Assembly: GCA_946902985.2 (NCBI GenBank)
Contig: OX336388.2
Span: forward strand, 367,213,387 to 367,277,386
DNA length: 64,000 bases
From: Meconema thalassinum
Taxonomy: Eukaryota; Arthropoda; Insecta; Orthoptera; Tettigoniidae
Reading direction: 5' to 3'
This document shows, piece after piece, positions 33,790 through 45,484 of this stretch (position 1 is its first letter; each line of letters starts with the position of its first letter). Both the position numbers and the translations under genes were made by a program. The notes under the pieces are model-generated. The model searched no databases. It worked only from the letters and a program-made list of their open reading frames with translations, and had not been told where the DNA came from.

Positions 33790-35545
33790 TATTTTCATTT
33801 ATGAAAAATAGGCTTATGAGATCACCTTTTGTACGTGTGTGTGTGCGTCCGTGTGTGGGCCCCCTCTAATAACTTCTAAACGGCTGGAGCGTTTTCAATG
33901 GAACTCAGTAAGGTCATACTACTGTTATGGCAGACCCCGATCATGCCCTTCAAATTAAATTACGTCTCACCAATTTTACTTGGCGGTAGTGCGAAATATT
34001 TCACTGGAATTCTTTATCTCCGAAACTATTACTCACATCACCATGAAATTTTTTACGGTATTAAAGGACACTACAATACGTTCACCTATGTGATTTCCAA
34101 AATCCTGTAAACTACAAAACTGGCCAAGCGAAGTTGAAACATTTGAATAGACTTTTCTCGCCATTTAACCATTCGAACGCATTGAAACGTAGTACAGTAA
34201 AAGACTATACAAATTGCAATGCATTAACATCTAATTTACTGCTCGAGTCTAAGCTGCGTGAACCTGAGAGGAATGTGCATCGCGGACTATGAGTAGTGGT
34301 GTTGACGAGTGATGAGGTTTCTCGGTCCGTGCATAGTACAGAACCAAATACATTGGTCAGTGACTCACTCAGTCATTCCTAACACCACAGTGATTTTGAG
34401 CAACGGCCGAATGTTCGCAGTATTGGAATAGAAAGGAATACCTTCCCTGCTCTTTCTCCTCACCCCGCAAGTTCATAGAGCTTGGACTCGAGCAGTAGTT
34501 CAATTGTTTTCGTAACCTCAAGATGGTGGCTGTGCGAAATTTTAAAATTAATTTTTGTGGCTTGTGTTCTAATCATGCGATCAAAATCAACATTCGAATA
34601 ATGAACGTACATAATAAACCTCATATTATAGTCCATATTTCTATGGCCTACATATATTAAAATCCAACATGGCGACCATCGGAAATATTTAGACCGTTCT
34701 TAATATCTATTAATCTATGACAGTAATCAAACTGAATTTTTGTATGTTTATAGAGGCTATGAACATAAGTTCTCCTATGGGACGTTCAATAACCTGGTGA
34801 GCACAAATCCCACATGGCGGCGACGCGAAATTTAAATATTCAAATGGACGTGTCTCGCGATTTAACCATCCGAACGCAGTGAAACTTCGTACGGTATATG
34901 CTTATAAAAATTTTAATCCACTGGCATCTAATTCATTTAAATTATTTTTATAACCACAAGACGGAGGCTGAGCGGATTTGTAAAGTCCCGTTTTTATTTC
35001 TTGTGTCGTAGTCATGCGATTCAATTTTTTATAAAACACCTACACAATAATCTTCATGTAATAGTACATAACTCTAAGGCCTATATACAAAAATACAATA
35101 TCGTGAATGCAAGTAAATTAAAGACCAGTTGGATTAAAGAAGTACATGAAGACATGGAATTACTTAAAATCTCTGAAGACGACATTAAGGACAGAGAACA
35201 ATTTAGAAATAAAATCAGAAACACGAAAATTGTACAAGTTGCAAAGAAAGACACATCAGGGAAAAAATGGACAGAGGAAAGGAAGAAAAAGCACAGTGAA
35301 CTAATGAAGAGGTTTTGGGAAGAAAAGAAGACAGGAAAAGGAAGTGAAGCTGTGATTGGCTCAAGTTCTCACGCTCTCCTGAAGGGGAATAATCGGAAAT
35401 AATAATAAAAATCCACCATGGTGACCATCAGAAATATTTAGACGCTTCTCAATATCTACGAAATTATTACAGGAATCAAACTGAAAATTTGTTTGTTGAT
35501 AGAGGCAATTAATATAAGTAGAAAATATGAAAATAAGCTATTTAG
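33790..35545 (-). repeat. Hairpin-ended module repeat, minus orientation
   Basis: Starts with an imperfect hairpin around 33788-33815, then GGCTTATGAGATCACC, a GT-rich stretch, a C-rich run and CTTCTAAACGGCTGGAGC. This is the same order as 30136 and 35919. The body has repeated modules such as CATGGCGACCATCGGAAATA (34672), also seen near 35415, and AACCTCAAGATGGTGGC. A LINE tail is inserted at about 35098-35410. Confidence 0.55.
35098..35410 (+). pseudogene. LINE ORF2 C-terminal tail, 5'-truncated
   Basis: The open frame ends at 35402. From about 35108 it reads SKLKTSWIKEVHEDMELLKI, then DREQFRNKIRN and KKWTEERKKKHSELMKRFWE, a charged tail typical of one insect LINE reverse-transcriptase group. 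It ends in an AATAATAATAAAAAT tail. The first part of the frame (35001-35097) is read-through from the surrounding repeat and not part of the protein. A related tail is at 46215-46385. Confidence 0.65.
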
Positions 35546-35918
35546 TTGTTCATGGAACTACTTGTTGCAAAACAATTAATTCTTGTGTACTCTTGTGCTG
35601 ATATGGATTCACCTACATATTGCTCTTTGTGCAACATACACTGCAATAAATGCATTAATAGTACACTTGAACTTCAATACGTTATTCAGCATTTTTTAAT
35701 CTATTTATTTTTGTGTCCACCATTATAAGGAATAATGGTGATTATTAATTTCCCACTTTTTCAAACATATAAATATTATGTACGATGACCCTCTCCGAAG
35801 TACCAGTAAACAAATAGCTTTTTAAATTGACTCATTCAATAGGTGACCTGCAGGCATCGTAATGAAAGCATACTTGAAATGCTCTTGAAAATGCACCCGA
35901 TGTACACTTGTATTATAG

Positions 35919-37450
35919 TCAACTTTTCGCATTTTGTAAAATGAGGAAAAAGTAGACTTGTGAGATCGATCCTGGCCAATGTGTGTTTGTCAGTCTGTTT
36001 GTGTGTGTGTTTCCCTCCCCGCCCCCCTCACCAACACCCCCACCACCCACCCCCGCCCCCACCTCCCCTCCTCCTCCTGCTATCATTTCCTGAACGGCTG
36101 TAGCTATCGAAACCAAATTTGGTATGAGTAAAAATCTGTACCTGAATATCTCACGGCTATATTTTAAAATCACGCCAGCGCTACCTACTGCTGAAAAATC
36201 ACAAATTAATTTTAAGCTCTATGTTGGATATCTTAGAAGTTATACATGCGAACTGTTCCAAAATTGGCACACACATAGATAATAACATTTTAAATTAATT
36301 TTCAGGAGCCCATTCATGTCAGTGTTGACAACATGATTCTAAGCCTGCTGATAGGTCTAATGTTTAAATGCATGAAACTTCTATACTAACATGGATTTCA
36401 ACCAACCAACTGTTAGTAAATGCTCCCCTATTTTATTATTTTAATACCAATATATCAGAAAGAATGCAAGCCAACAGCTCAAAAGTATGCACACGTATAA
36501 TAGCTTAAATTATAGATTAATTTCTAGAATCTAATATACGTCAGTGCTGCCAACGTGGTTCTATGCCAACCGATATGTCGAAGTTTCAAATACATGTGTC
36601 ATCTATAATAACAAATAGAGTTCATCCAAAATTGGCACAATAATAAATAATAATATCTTAGATTAATTCTAAGTAACACATACATGTCATTGTTGCCAAC
36701 ATTATTTTACGTGCGCTTTGATATAAACAATGTCTAACTGCATGCAACGTCTCTACTATCTATTGGACTTCAACCAAATGTTGTGTGTGCATTCTGTATC
36801 TTAAGAGATGGAACTAAGAATATATTCAGTCATCAGAGCTTCGGTGGCGTAGTCGGTAGCATGCTGAACTGCTGTGCCCAAGATAGCGGGTTCAAACCTG
36901 GCCGAAGTCATCGGATTTTTTAAGAGCGTTAAACTCCTTCAGTATATCTTCCTTCGGAGGGGAAGTAAAGCCGGCGGTCCCATGTCATAGATTTATGGCA
37001 TGTAAAAGATCCTTTCACAGACTAAACTTGTGCAAAGCAAAATTGTTAGGTTAGATTTCGTCAAAATGCTCTATCAAAGTTCCAACGTTCACCACTAGGT
37101 ATCACTGATATCTGGTGGCGAATGTTGGAACTACTTGAAATTGAACGGAACTTGTAGCTCACACTTTAGGGTGTCCGCTGGAAGCAGCTACAGACTCAGG
37201 CAAGCCGAACATATCCTCGGACACTCTCGGCACTAAAAGCCATACGATAAATAAATAAATAAATAAATAAATAACCATGGCTGCCAACTGTAGTGCTCTA
37301 TTAGGCTACACTATTTCAGGTATATTTTGAACTAATTAAAAATGTCAGTATTATCAACTTTATTTCGTCATTATCCTTGATAGGTCTACTGTATGTAGTT
37401 TAATCATTGGCACGAATTCTAAATTTTACGAAAATTAGGTTATTTAGTCA
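35919..37450 (-). repeat. Hairpin-ended module repeat, minus orientation, with a SINE inside
   Basis: Begins with a hairpin (arms ACTTTTCGCATTTT and AAAATGAGGAAAAAGT, 35923-35956), then AGACTTGTGAGATCGATCC, a GT run, a long C-rich run and CGAAACCAAATTTGGTATGAG. The body parallels 30400-32200 (modules such as AATTGGCACACACATAGATA). A family S2 SINE interrupts it at 36838. Confidence 0.6.
36838..37275 (+). mobile_element. SINE family S2
   Basis: Head GCTTCGGTGGCGTAGTCGG, B-box-like GGTTCAAACC, an internal inverted repeat with arms GTTCCAACGTTCACCAC and GGTGGCGAATGTTGGAAC (about 37079-37131), the 3' domain shared with S3, and an (AAAT)n tail. The host repeat resumes after it (GGCTGCCAACTG). Confidence 0.85.
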
Positions 37451-37722
37451 TGGAACTACTTGTTGTATTTATTATTTAACTCTGTAAAGCTGTGCTCGTT
37501 TAAGAATTGCAGTCGCCAACTACCAGATGTGTGAGCAAAGCAGAACGTTAGAACACTAAGGAATTGAAACCAAACATCAAAATGATGATGAACTTTACTG
37601 CCATTGAACTGTATCACGTAGCTTGCAGATTAATAGGCACCATCGGTAAGCCTCTGTGAGTACGATTGGGTTATTGCCCGTATGGCATGTCTAGCATGCC
37701 AGCTCACTAGACTCACTCACAA

Positions 37723-37815
37723 GACAATGCAGTACTTCAAGATGACCTGAACCTGGTCTATAAGTGGGCGATTGAAAATAAAATGAAAATAAACACAAGA
37801 AAATGTAGTCTAATA
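37723..37815 (+). pseudogene. CR1/Jockey-like LINE, 5' part of a split reverse transcriptase
   Basis: Reads DNAVLQDDLNLVYKWAIENK then MKINTRKCSLI, the reverse transcriptase segment that follows the catalytic loop. The text resumes in the same sense at 43956 as IGKVRRQDFQYNIGSEI, which is what normally follows. The 6.1 kb array therefore interrupts one LINE. Confidence 0.8.
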
Positions 37816-40689
37816 ACAAGATGTTCAGTAAAGAACATATAGCCTACTTTCTCCTAAATGCATGGGTATTGTTATAAATATTTGTCCTTTTCAAGGAGTA
37901 TGATTGAATGTTGGTTGTAGTAGCTAGTAGAAATACTACGTGCTATAGGGATATTAAACATGAATATGAGGTGCCCTTTGCTAGTGCTACCTCTGTACCA
38001 AATTTCGTTCATTCGGTTCCACCGTGTTCGAATTAATAGGGGGAATCAATTTTGACATAAAGATGGCCGCCATCCGCAAACTATTAGGCTAATGACCTAT
38101 TAGATTGGTCAAAGGATGCTCCCTCCATAAAGGTATGTTGTTGCAAAGTTTGGCAGAGATCGGATGGTTATATTAGTCGTAATTTAACTTAAGCTTTGAA
38201 TTTTTGTGTGGCCGCCATTACGTTTCTGTCAATATGGCGGCGATATAAAACATGACACTGAGATGCCCTTTGCTAGTGCTATCTCTGTACCAAATTTCGT
38301 TCCATTCGGTTTCACCGTGTTTGAATTAATAGGGGGAATCGATTCTGACACAAAGATGGCCGCCATCCGTAAACTATTAGGCTAATGACCTATTAGATTG
38401 GTCAAAGGATGCTCCCTCCATAAAGGTATGTTGTTGCAAAGTTTGGCAGAGATCGGATGGTTATATTAGTCGTAATTTAACTTAAGCTTTGAATTTTTGT
38501 GTGGCCGCCATTACGTTTCTGTCAATATGGCGGCGATATAAAACATGACACTGAGATGCCCTTTGCTAGTGCTCTCTCTGTACCAAATTTCGTTCCATTC
38601 GGTTTCACCATGTTTGAATTAATAGGGGGAATCGATTCTGACACAAAGATGGCCACCATCCGCAAACTATTAGGCGCATAACCTATTAGATTGGTCAAAG
38701 GATGCTCCCTCCACAAAGGTATGTAGTTGCAAAATTTGGTAGAGATCGGATGATTAGGTTAATCGTAATTTGATTTAAGCTTTGAACATTCGTGTGGCCG
38801 CCATTACGTTTCAGTCAAGATGGCGGCGATATAAAACATGACACTGAGGTGTCCTTTGCTAGTGCTACCTCTGTACAAATTTCGTTCCATTCGGTTCCAC
38901 CGTTTTCGAATTAATAGGGGGAATCAATTTTGACATAAAGATGGCCGCCATCCGCAAACTATTAGGCGAATGACCTATTAGATTGGTCAAAGGATGCTCC
39001 CTCCATAAAGGTATGTAGTTGCAACATTTGGTAGAGATCGGATGATTAGGTTAATCGTAATTTGATTTAAGCTTTGAACATTCGTGTGGCCGCCATTACG
39101 TTTCAGTCAAGATGGCGGCGATATAAAACATGACACTGAGATGCCCTTTGCTAGTGCTACCTCTGTACCAAATTTCGTTCATTCGGTTCCACCGTGTTCG
39201 AATTAATAGGGGGAATCAATTTTGACATAAAGATGGCCGCCATCCGTAAACTATTAGGCTAATGACCTATTAGATTGGTCAAAGGATGCTCCCTCCATAA
39301 AGGTATGTTGTTGCAAAGTTTGGCAGAGATCGGATGGTTATATTAGTCGTAATTTAACTTAAGCTTTGAATTTTTGTGTGGCCGCCATTACGTTTCTGTC
39401 AATATGGCGGCGATATAGAACATGACACTGAGATGCCCTTTGCTAGTGCACTCTCTGTACCAAATTTCGTTCCATTCGGTTTCACCATGTTTGAATTAAT
39501 AGGGGGAATCGATTCTGACACAAAGATGGCCACCATCCGCAAACTATTAGGCGCATAACCTATTAGATTGGTCAAAGGATGCTCCCTCCACAAAGGTATG
39601 TAGTTGCAAAATTTGGTAGAGATCGGATGATTAGGTTAATCGTAATTTGATTTAAGCTTTGAACATTCGTGTGGCCGCCATTACGTTTCAGTCAAGATGG
39701 CGGCGATATAAAACATGACACTGAGGTGCCCTTTGCTAGTGCTACCTCTGTACAAATTTCGTTCCATTCGGTTCCACCGTTTTCGAATTAATAGGGGGAA
39801 TCAATTTTGACATAAAGATGGCCGCCATCCGCAAACTATTAGGCGAATGACCTATTAGATTGGTCAAAGGATGCTCCCTCCATAAAGGTATGTAGTTGCA
39901 ACATTTGGTAGAGATCGGATGATTAGGTTAATCGTAATTTGATTTAAGCTTTGAACATTCGTGTGGCCGCCATTACGTTTCAGTCAAGATGGCGGCGATA
40001 TAAAACATGACACTGAGATGCCCTTTGCTAGTGCTACCTCTGTACCAAAATTCGTTCCATTCGGTTTCACCGTGTTTGAATTAATAGGGGAATTGATTTT
40101 CACACAAAGATGGCCGCCATCCGCAAACTGTTAGGCTAATGACCTATTCATTTCGTCAAAGGATGCTTCCTCTATAAGGGTATGTTGTTGCAAAATTTGG
40201 TAGAGATCGGATGATTAGGTTAATCGTAATTTGATTTAAGCTTTGAACATTTGTGTGGCCGCCATTACGTTTCCGTCAAGATGGCGGCGATATAAAACAA
40301 GACACTGAGGTGCCTTTTGTTAGTACTACCTCTGTACCAAATTTCGTTCCATTCGGTTGCACCGTGTTCGAATTAATAGGGGGAATCGATTTTCACACAA
40401 GGATGGCCGCCATCCGCAAACTATTACGCTGATGACCTATTAGTTTTGTCAAAGGATGCTCCCCCCCCCCCCCCATAAAGGTATGTAGTTGCAAAATTTG
40501 GTAGAGATCGGATGATTAGATTAGTCGTAATTTGATTTAAGCTTTGAACATTTGTGTGGCCGCCATTACGTTTCCGTCAAGATGGCGGCGACATAAAACA
40601 TGACACTGAGGTGTCCTTTGCTAGTGCTACCTTTGTACCAAATTTCGTTCAATTCGCATTCACCGTGTTCGAATTGATAGGGGGGGACA

Positions 40690-40749
40690 GACATTCAGAG
40701 TACACACACTCACACACACACAGACACACACACAGCACACACACAGACT

Positions 40750-40780
<31 letters not shown>

Positions 40781-40830
40781 ACACACACACACAGACTCAC
40801 ACACACACATAAACACACAGACAGACACAC
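40690..40830. repeat. (CA)n-rich microsatellite, end of superblock 1
   Basis: Long imperfect ACAC/CACA run with ACAGACTC interruptions, just before the closing hairpin. A matching run is at 43775-43890. Confidence 0.9.
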
Positions 40831-40858
40831 TTTTTTCGCCCTGTGTTGATCTCATAAG

Positions 40859-40893
40859 TCTACTTTCATTTTTTGCAAAAATCGAAAGTAGGC
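40859..40893 (+). other. Closing hairpin of superblock 1
   Basis: Arms CTACTTTC and GAAAGTAG, with inner arms ATTTTT and AAAAAT around a short TGC loop; GCTAA follows. The same hairpin closes superblock 2 (about 43918-43948, one arm base changed) and the single-module copy at 11378-11413. A diverged hairpin opens the reversed family members at 30134, 33788 and 35923. Confidence 0.7.
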
Positions 40894-43774
40894 TAATAAA
40901 TAAAAGATGTTCAGTAAAGAACACATAGCCTACTTTCTCCTAAATGCATGGGTATTGTTATAACTCTTTGTCCTTTTCAAGGAGTATGATTGAATGTTGG
41001 TTGTAGTAGCTTGTTGAAATACAACGTGCTATAGGGTATTGAACATGAATATGAGGTGCCCTTTGCTAGTGCTACCTCTGTACCAAATTTCGTTCAATTC
41101 GGTTTCACCGTGTTTGAATTGATAGGGGGAATCGATTTGCACACATACTTGGCCACCATCTGCAAACTATTAGGCTGATGTTCTTGCAGTTTGGTCAGCA
41201 TATGTTTCCCACATAAAGATATGGTGTTGCAAAATTTAGTAGAGACTAGATTATTAGGTTGGTCGTAGTAACATTTTTGCTTTAAACATTTGTGTGGCCG
41301 CCATTACGTTTCTGTCAATATGGCGGCGATATTAATCATGACACTGAGATGCCCTTGCTAGTGCTATCTCTGTACCAAATTTCGTTCCCTTCGGATTCAG
41401 CGTGTTTGAATTAATAGGGGGAATCGATTCTGACACAAAGATGGCCGCCATCCGCAAACTATTAGGCGAATGACCTATTAGATTGGTCAAAGGATGCTCC
41501 CCCCATAAAGGTATGTAGTTTCAAAATTTGGTAGAGATCGGATGATTAGGTTAATCGTAATTTGAATTAAGCTTTGAACATTCGTGTGGCCGCCATTACG
41601 TTTCAGTCAAGATGGGGGCGATATAAAACATGACACTGATGTGCCCTTTTCTAGTGCTACCTCTGTACCAAATTTCGTTCCATTCGGTTCCACCGTGTTC
41701 GAATTAATAGGGGGAATCAATTTTGACATAAAGATGGCCACCATCCGCAAACTATTAGGCTAATAACCTATAAGATTGGTCAAAGGATGCTCCCTCCATA
41801 AAGGTATGTTGTTGCAAAGTTTGGTAGAGATCGGATGGTTATGTTAGTCGTAATTTTACTTAAGCTTTGACCATTTGTGTGGCCGCCATTACGTTTCTGT
41901 CAATATGGCGGCGATATAAAACATGACAGATGCCCTTTGCTAGTGCTACCTCTGTACCAAATTTCGTTCCATTCGGTTTCACCGTGTTTGAATTAATAGG
42001 GGGAATTGATTTTCACACAAAGATGGCCGCCATCCGCAAACTATTAGGCTAATGACCTATTCATTTGGTCAAGAGATGCTTCCTCTATAAGGGTATGTTG
42101 TTGCAAAATTTGGTCGAGATCGGATGATTAGGTCAATCGTAATTTGATTTAAGCTTTGAACATTTGTGTGGCCGCCATTACGTTTCCGTCAAGATGGCGG
42201 CGATATAAAACATGACACTGAGGTGCCCTTTGTTAGTACTACCTCTGTACCAAATTTCGTTCCATTCGGTTGCACCGTGTTCAGATTAATAGGGGGAATC
42301 GATTTTCACACAAGGATGGCCGCCATCCGCTAACTATTACGCTGATGACCTATTAGTTTGGTCAAAGGATGCCCCCCCGTAAAGGTATGTTGTTGCAAAA
42401 TTTGGTAGAGATCGGATGATTAGGTAAGTCGTAATTTGATTTAAACTTTGAACATTTGTGTGGCCACCATTACGTTTCCGTCAAGGTGGCGGTGATATAA
42501 AACATGCCACTGAGGTGCCTTTTGTTAGTACTACCTCTGTACCAAATTTCGTTCCATTCGGTTGCACCGTGTTCGAATTAATAGGGGGAATCGATTTTCA
42601 CACAACGATGGCTGCCATCCGCAAACTATTACGCTGATGACCTATTAGATTGGTCAAAGGATGCTCCCTCCATAAAGGTATGTAGTTGCAAAATTTGGTA
42701 GAGATCGGATGATTAGGTTAGTCGTAATTTGATTTAAGCTTTGAACATTCGTGTGGCCGCCATTACGTTTCAGACAAGATGGTGGCGATAAAAAACATGA
42801 CGCTGAGGTGCCCTTTGCTAGTGCTACCTCTGTACCAAATTTCGTTCCATTCGGTTCCACCGTGTTCGAATTAATAGGGGGAATCAATTTTGACATAAAG
42901 ATGGCCGCCATCCGCAAACTATTAGGCTAATAACCTATTAGATTGGTCAAAGGATGTTCCCTCCATAAAGGTAAGTTGTTGCAAAGTTTGGTGGAGATCG
43001 GATGGTTATGTTAGTCGTAATTTAACTTAAGCTTTGAACATTTATGTGGCCGCCAGTACGTTTCTGTCAATATGGCGGCGATATAAAACATGACACTGAG
43101 ATGCCCTTTGCTAGTGCTACCTCTGTACCTAATTTCGTTCCATTCGGTTTCACCTTTTTTGAATTAATAGGGGGAATTGATTTTCACACAAAGATGGCCA
43201 CCATCCGCAAACTATTAGGCTAATGACCTATTCATTTGCTCAAAGGATGCTTCCTCTACAAGGGTATGTTGTTGCAAAATTTGGTAGAGATCGGATGATT
43301 AGGTTAATCGTAATTTGATTTAAGCTTTGAACATTTGTGTGGCCGCCATTACGTTTCCGTCAAGATGGCGGCGATATAAAACATGACACTGAGGTGCCTT
43401 TTGTTAGTACTACCTCTCTACCAAATTTCGTTCCATTCGGTTGCACCGTGTTCGAATTAACAGGGGGAATCGATTTTCACACAAAGATGGCCGCCATCCG
43501 CAAACTATTAAGCTGATGACCTATTGGTTTGGTCAATGGATGCTCCGCCCATAAAGGTATGTTGTTGCAAAATTTGGTAGAGAATAGATGATTAGGTTAG
43601 TCGTAATTTGATTTAAGCTTTGAACATTTGTGTGGCCGCCATTACGTTTCCGTCAAGATGGCGGCGATATAAAACATGACACCGAGGTGTCCTTTGCTAG
43701 TGCTACCTTTGTACCAAATTTCGTTCAATTCGCATTCACCGTGTACGAATTGATAGGGGGGGACAGACATTCAG

Positions 43775-43890
43775 AGTACACACACTCACACACACACAGA
43801 CACACACACACACACAGACTCACACACACACATACACACACAGACACAGACTAACACACACACATACACCCACAAAGACAGACACACTTT
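43775..43890. repeat. (CA)n-rich microsatellite, end of superblock 2
   Basis: Imperfect CA repeat in the position matching 40690-40830, before the second closing hairpin. Confidence 0.9.
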
Positions 43891-43955
43891 TTTCGCCCTG
43901 TGTTGATCTCATAAGTCCACTTTCATTTTTTGCAAAAATCGAAAGTAGGCTAAAA

Positions 43956-44636
43956 ATAGGGAAAGTGCGAAGGCAAGATTTTCAATATAACATTGGCTCG
44001 GAAATACTTGTAGAAGAAGATACTTGCAAATATTTGGGCGTTCACGTAAGAAATGATATGAAATGGAGTAGTCATATAGGATGTGTAGTTTCTAAAGCTT
44101 ACAAATCCCTGCACTTTGTAATGAGGGTATTAAAAGGAAGTAGTACCTCTGCTAAAGAATTAGGATATTTGTCACTTGTAAGACCTATTCTGGAATACGC
44201 CTCGGCGGTTTGGGATCCATATCAAGTAGGGCTCATAAATGAGTAGGAAATGGTACAAATAAAGGCCGCTAGATTTGTGCTCAGTCACTTTAATCCCAGG
44301 AGCAGTGTGAGCCGTATGTTAAAGAAACTTGGGTGGGAATCACTTGAGGCTAGGAGGATGAAATCTAGACTCTGTGCTATGTACAACACGTATACAAATC
44401 AACCAGCATGGGGTGAGCTTAGCAAACGTATGGAAAAGCCTACTTACATGGGTAGGAGCGATCATCCTTTCAAAGTTAAGGACCGACCACAGCGAAAAAT
44501 TTATGGTAAATATTCTTTCGTAAACTGTGCCATTGATAATTGGATCTCTCTACCTGCCGCAGTCTTAGAGCCTTTTCCCAAACATATAGGTATGTTTAAG
44601 AAAAGACTGACTATTTGTGTAAATACCCCAGTTTAA
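43956..44636 (+). pseudogene. CR1/Jockey-like LINE, 3' part of a split reverse transcriptase
   Basis: Continues the LINE begun at 37723. It reads EDTCKYLGVHVRNDMKWSSH, then LVRPILEYASAVWDPYQVGL, VQIKAARFVLSHFNPRSSVS and MLKKLGWESLEARRMKSRLC, the thumb and C-terminal region of CR1/Jockey-like enzymes. There is one in-frame stop, TAG, at 44244-44246. The frame ends at 44634-44636, followed by a 3' UTR of about 90 bases with GCCACCGGGGGACACACCCC and a TAAACTAATTAATGAATAA tail region. It is 5'-truncated, split and inactive. Confidence 0.85.
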
Positions 44637-44791
44637 TTGTTAGTGAATTGTTATGTACAATTATTTATTTGTTATGTATATCTAATTAGCCACCGGGGGA
44701 CACACCCCTATTGCAAATAAACTAATTAATGAATAACATTAGTTGGCTAACATCACTATTTGTGGACAACACCATGGATATAACTCCACTA

Positions 44792-45482
44792 AACGCTCGC
44801 TAATCCAGCCTTCAGTAGTCCGGACTCCCAGTAATCCGGCCTCAAGGTGCACAGCAATGTTGTTAGTTAATTACATTGCTAAACAATGCTATACAGTATT
44901 TGAAACCGTGACCATTTTTACAGTTCAGGAAAGGGTCGATAACCTAGATTTTTTTAAGCGTATGGCTTTTTTAGTGCCGGGAGTGTCCGAGGACATGTTG
45001 GCTCGCCAGTTGTGTAGCTGATTCGGGACGGACACCGAATGGGTGAGCTACAAATACCGTTGGGGACGAAAGTGGGAATGTAAGGACGAGGAGTTGGAAG
45101 GTAGCGGCTGTGGCCTATAGTTAGGGACCAACCCCGGCATTAGCCTGGAAGGAAGATGGGAAACCACAGAAGACCATCTTCGAGGTTGCCGGCGGGGGGA
45201 TTCGAACCTCCTTGCCTCCCGGATATGAGCGACTGCCAGCAGTCATGCCGTAACGACCACGGCTAACTCACCCGGTGATAACCTAGATGTTAGGCCCCTT
45301 AAAATAAGATCGTCCCCATCATCATCGTCATCAACATCAAAAAGGCAACACGTTACGCTAGACCACTAGAAGATACTCGAAATGTTGGATAACTTGAACT
45401 AAAATTCAACCAGTCTTAAATATCCGGCATTTCTCCTAATCCGGTACCATAATTGCAAGGAATGATTGGATTAGCGAGAGTC
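44792..45482. mobile_element. Tigger/pogo-like MITE
   Basis: The inverted ends AACGCTCGCTAATCCAGCC (left) and GGATTAGCGAGAGTC (right) resemble the CTCGCTAATCC ends of Tigger-type elements. Further TAATCCGGC and TCCGGCATT copies lie inside each end. It is flanked by TA on both sides (44790-44791 and 45483-45484), the expected target site. No transposase is left. A SINE is inserted at 44950. Confidence 0.7.
44950..45276 (-). mobile_element. SINE family S3, minus strand, inside the Tigger-like MITE
   Basis: Flanked by the perfect 12-base duplication GATAACCTAGAT (44938 and 45277). On the minus strand it starts ACCGGGTGAGTTAGCCGTGG and ends in GAGTGTCCGAGGACATGTTGG-type sequence on the plus strand near 44985, followed by its tail. 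It corresponds to 12034-12393. Confidence 0.93.
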
Positions 45483-45484
45483 TA

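Larger units (their letters stand above)
37816..43954 (+). repeat. 6.1 kb tandem array: two superblocks of about 292 bp units
   Basis: Two similar superblocks start with AGATGTTCAGTAAAGAACA (about 37817 and 40904). Each has a unique-looking start of about 130 bases, nine or ten units of about 292 bases (starts at 38208, 38501, 38794, 39086, 39378, 39671, 39963, 40255, 40556 in the first), a CA-rich stretch and a closing hairpin. Every unit has GTGGCCGCCATT, AAGATGGCGGCGATAT or a close variant, and GATGGCCGCCATCCG. Translations are spurious. The block sits inside a LINE, with AATA at both junctions (weak evidence for a 4-base duplication). It is a mobile or amplified satellite-like element. 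Confidence 0.9.

Noticed and set aside
40430..40475. CTGATGA in some 292 bp units as another hammerhead core
   Set aside because: No stem II or GAAA follows at the right distance, and flanking stems cannot be formed.
38499..43854. Open frames in the 292 bp array (for example starting MWPPLRFRQDGGD)
   Set aside because: They follow the repeat phase, start and stop at repeat features, and run into the CA microsatellite; they are translations of satellite DNA.
37816..43954. CRISPR-like reading of the regular array
   Set aside because: Units are about 292 bases and similar throughout, with no short repeat/unique spacer pattern, and the setting is eukaryotic.
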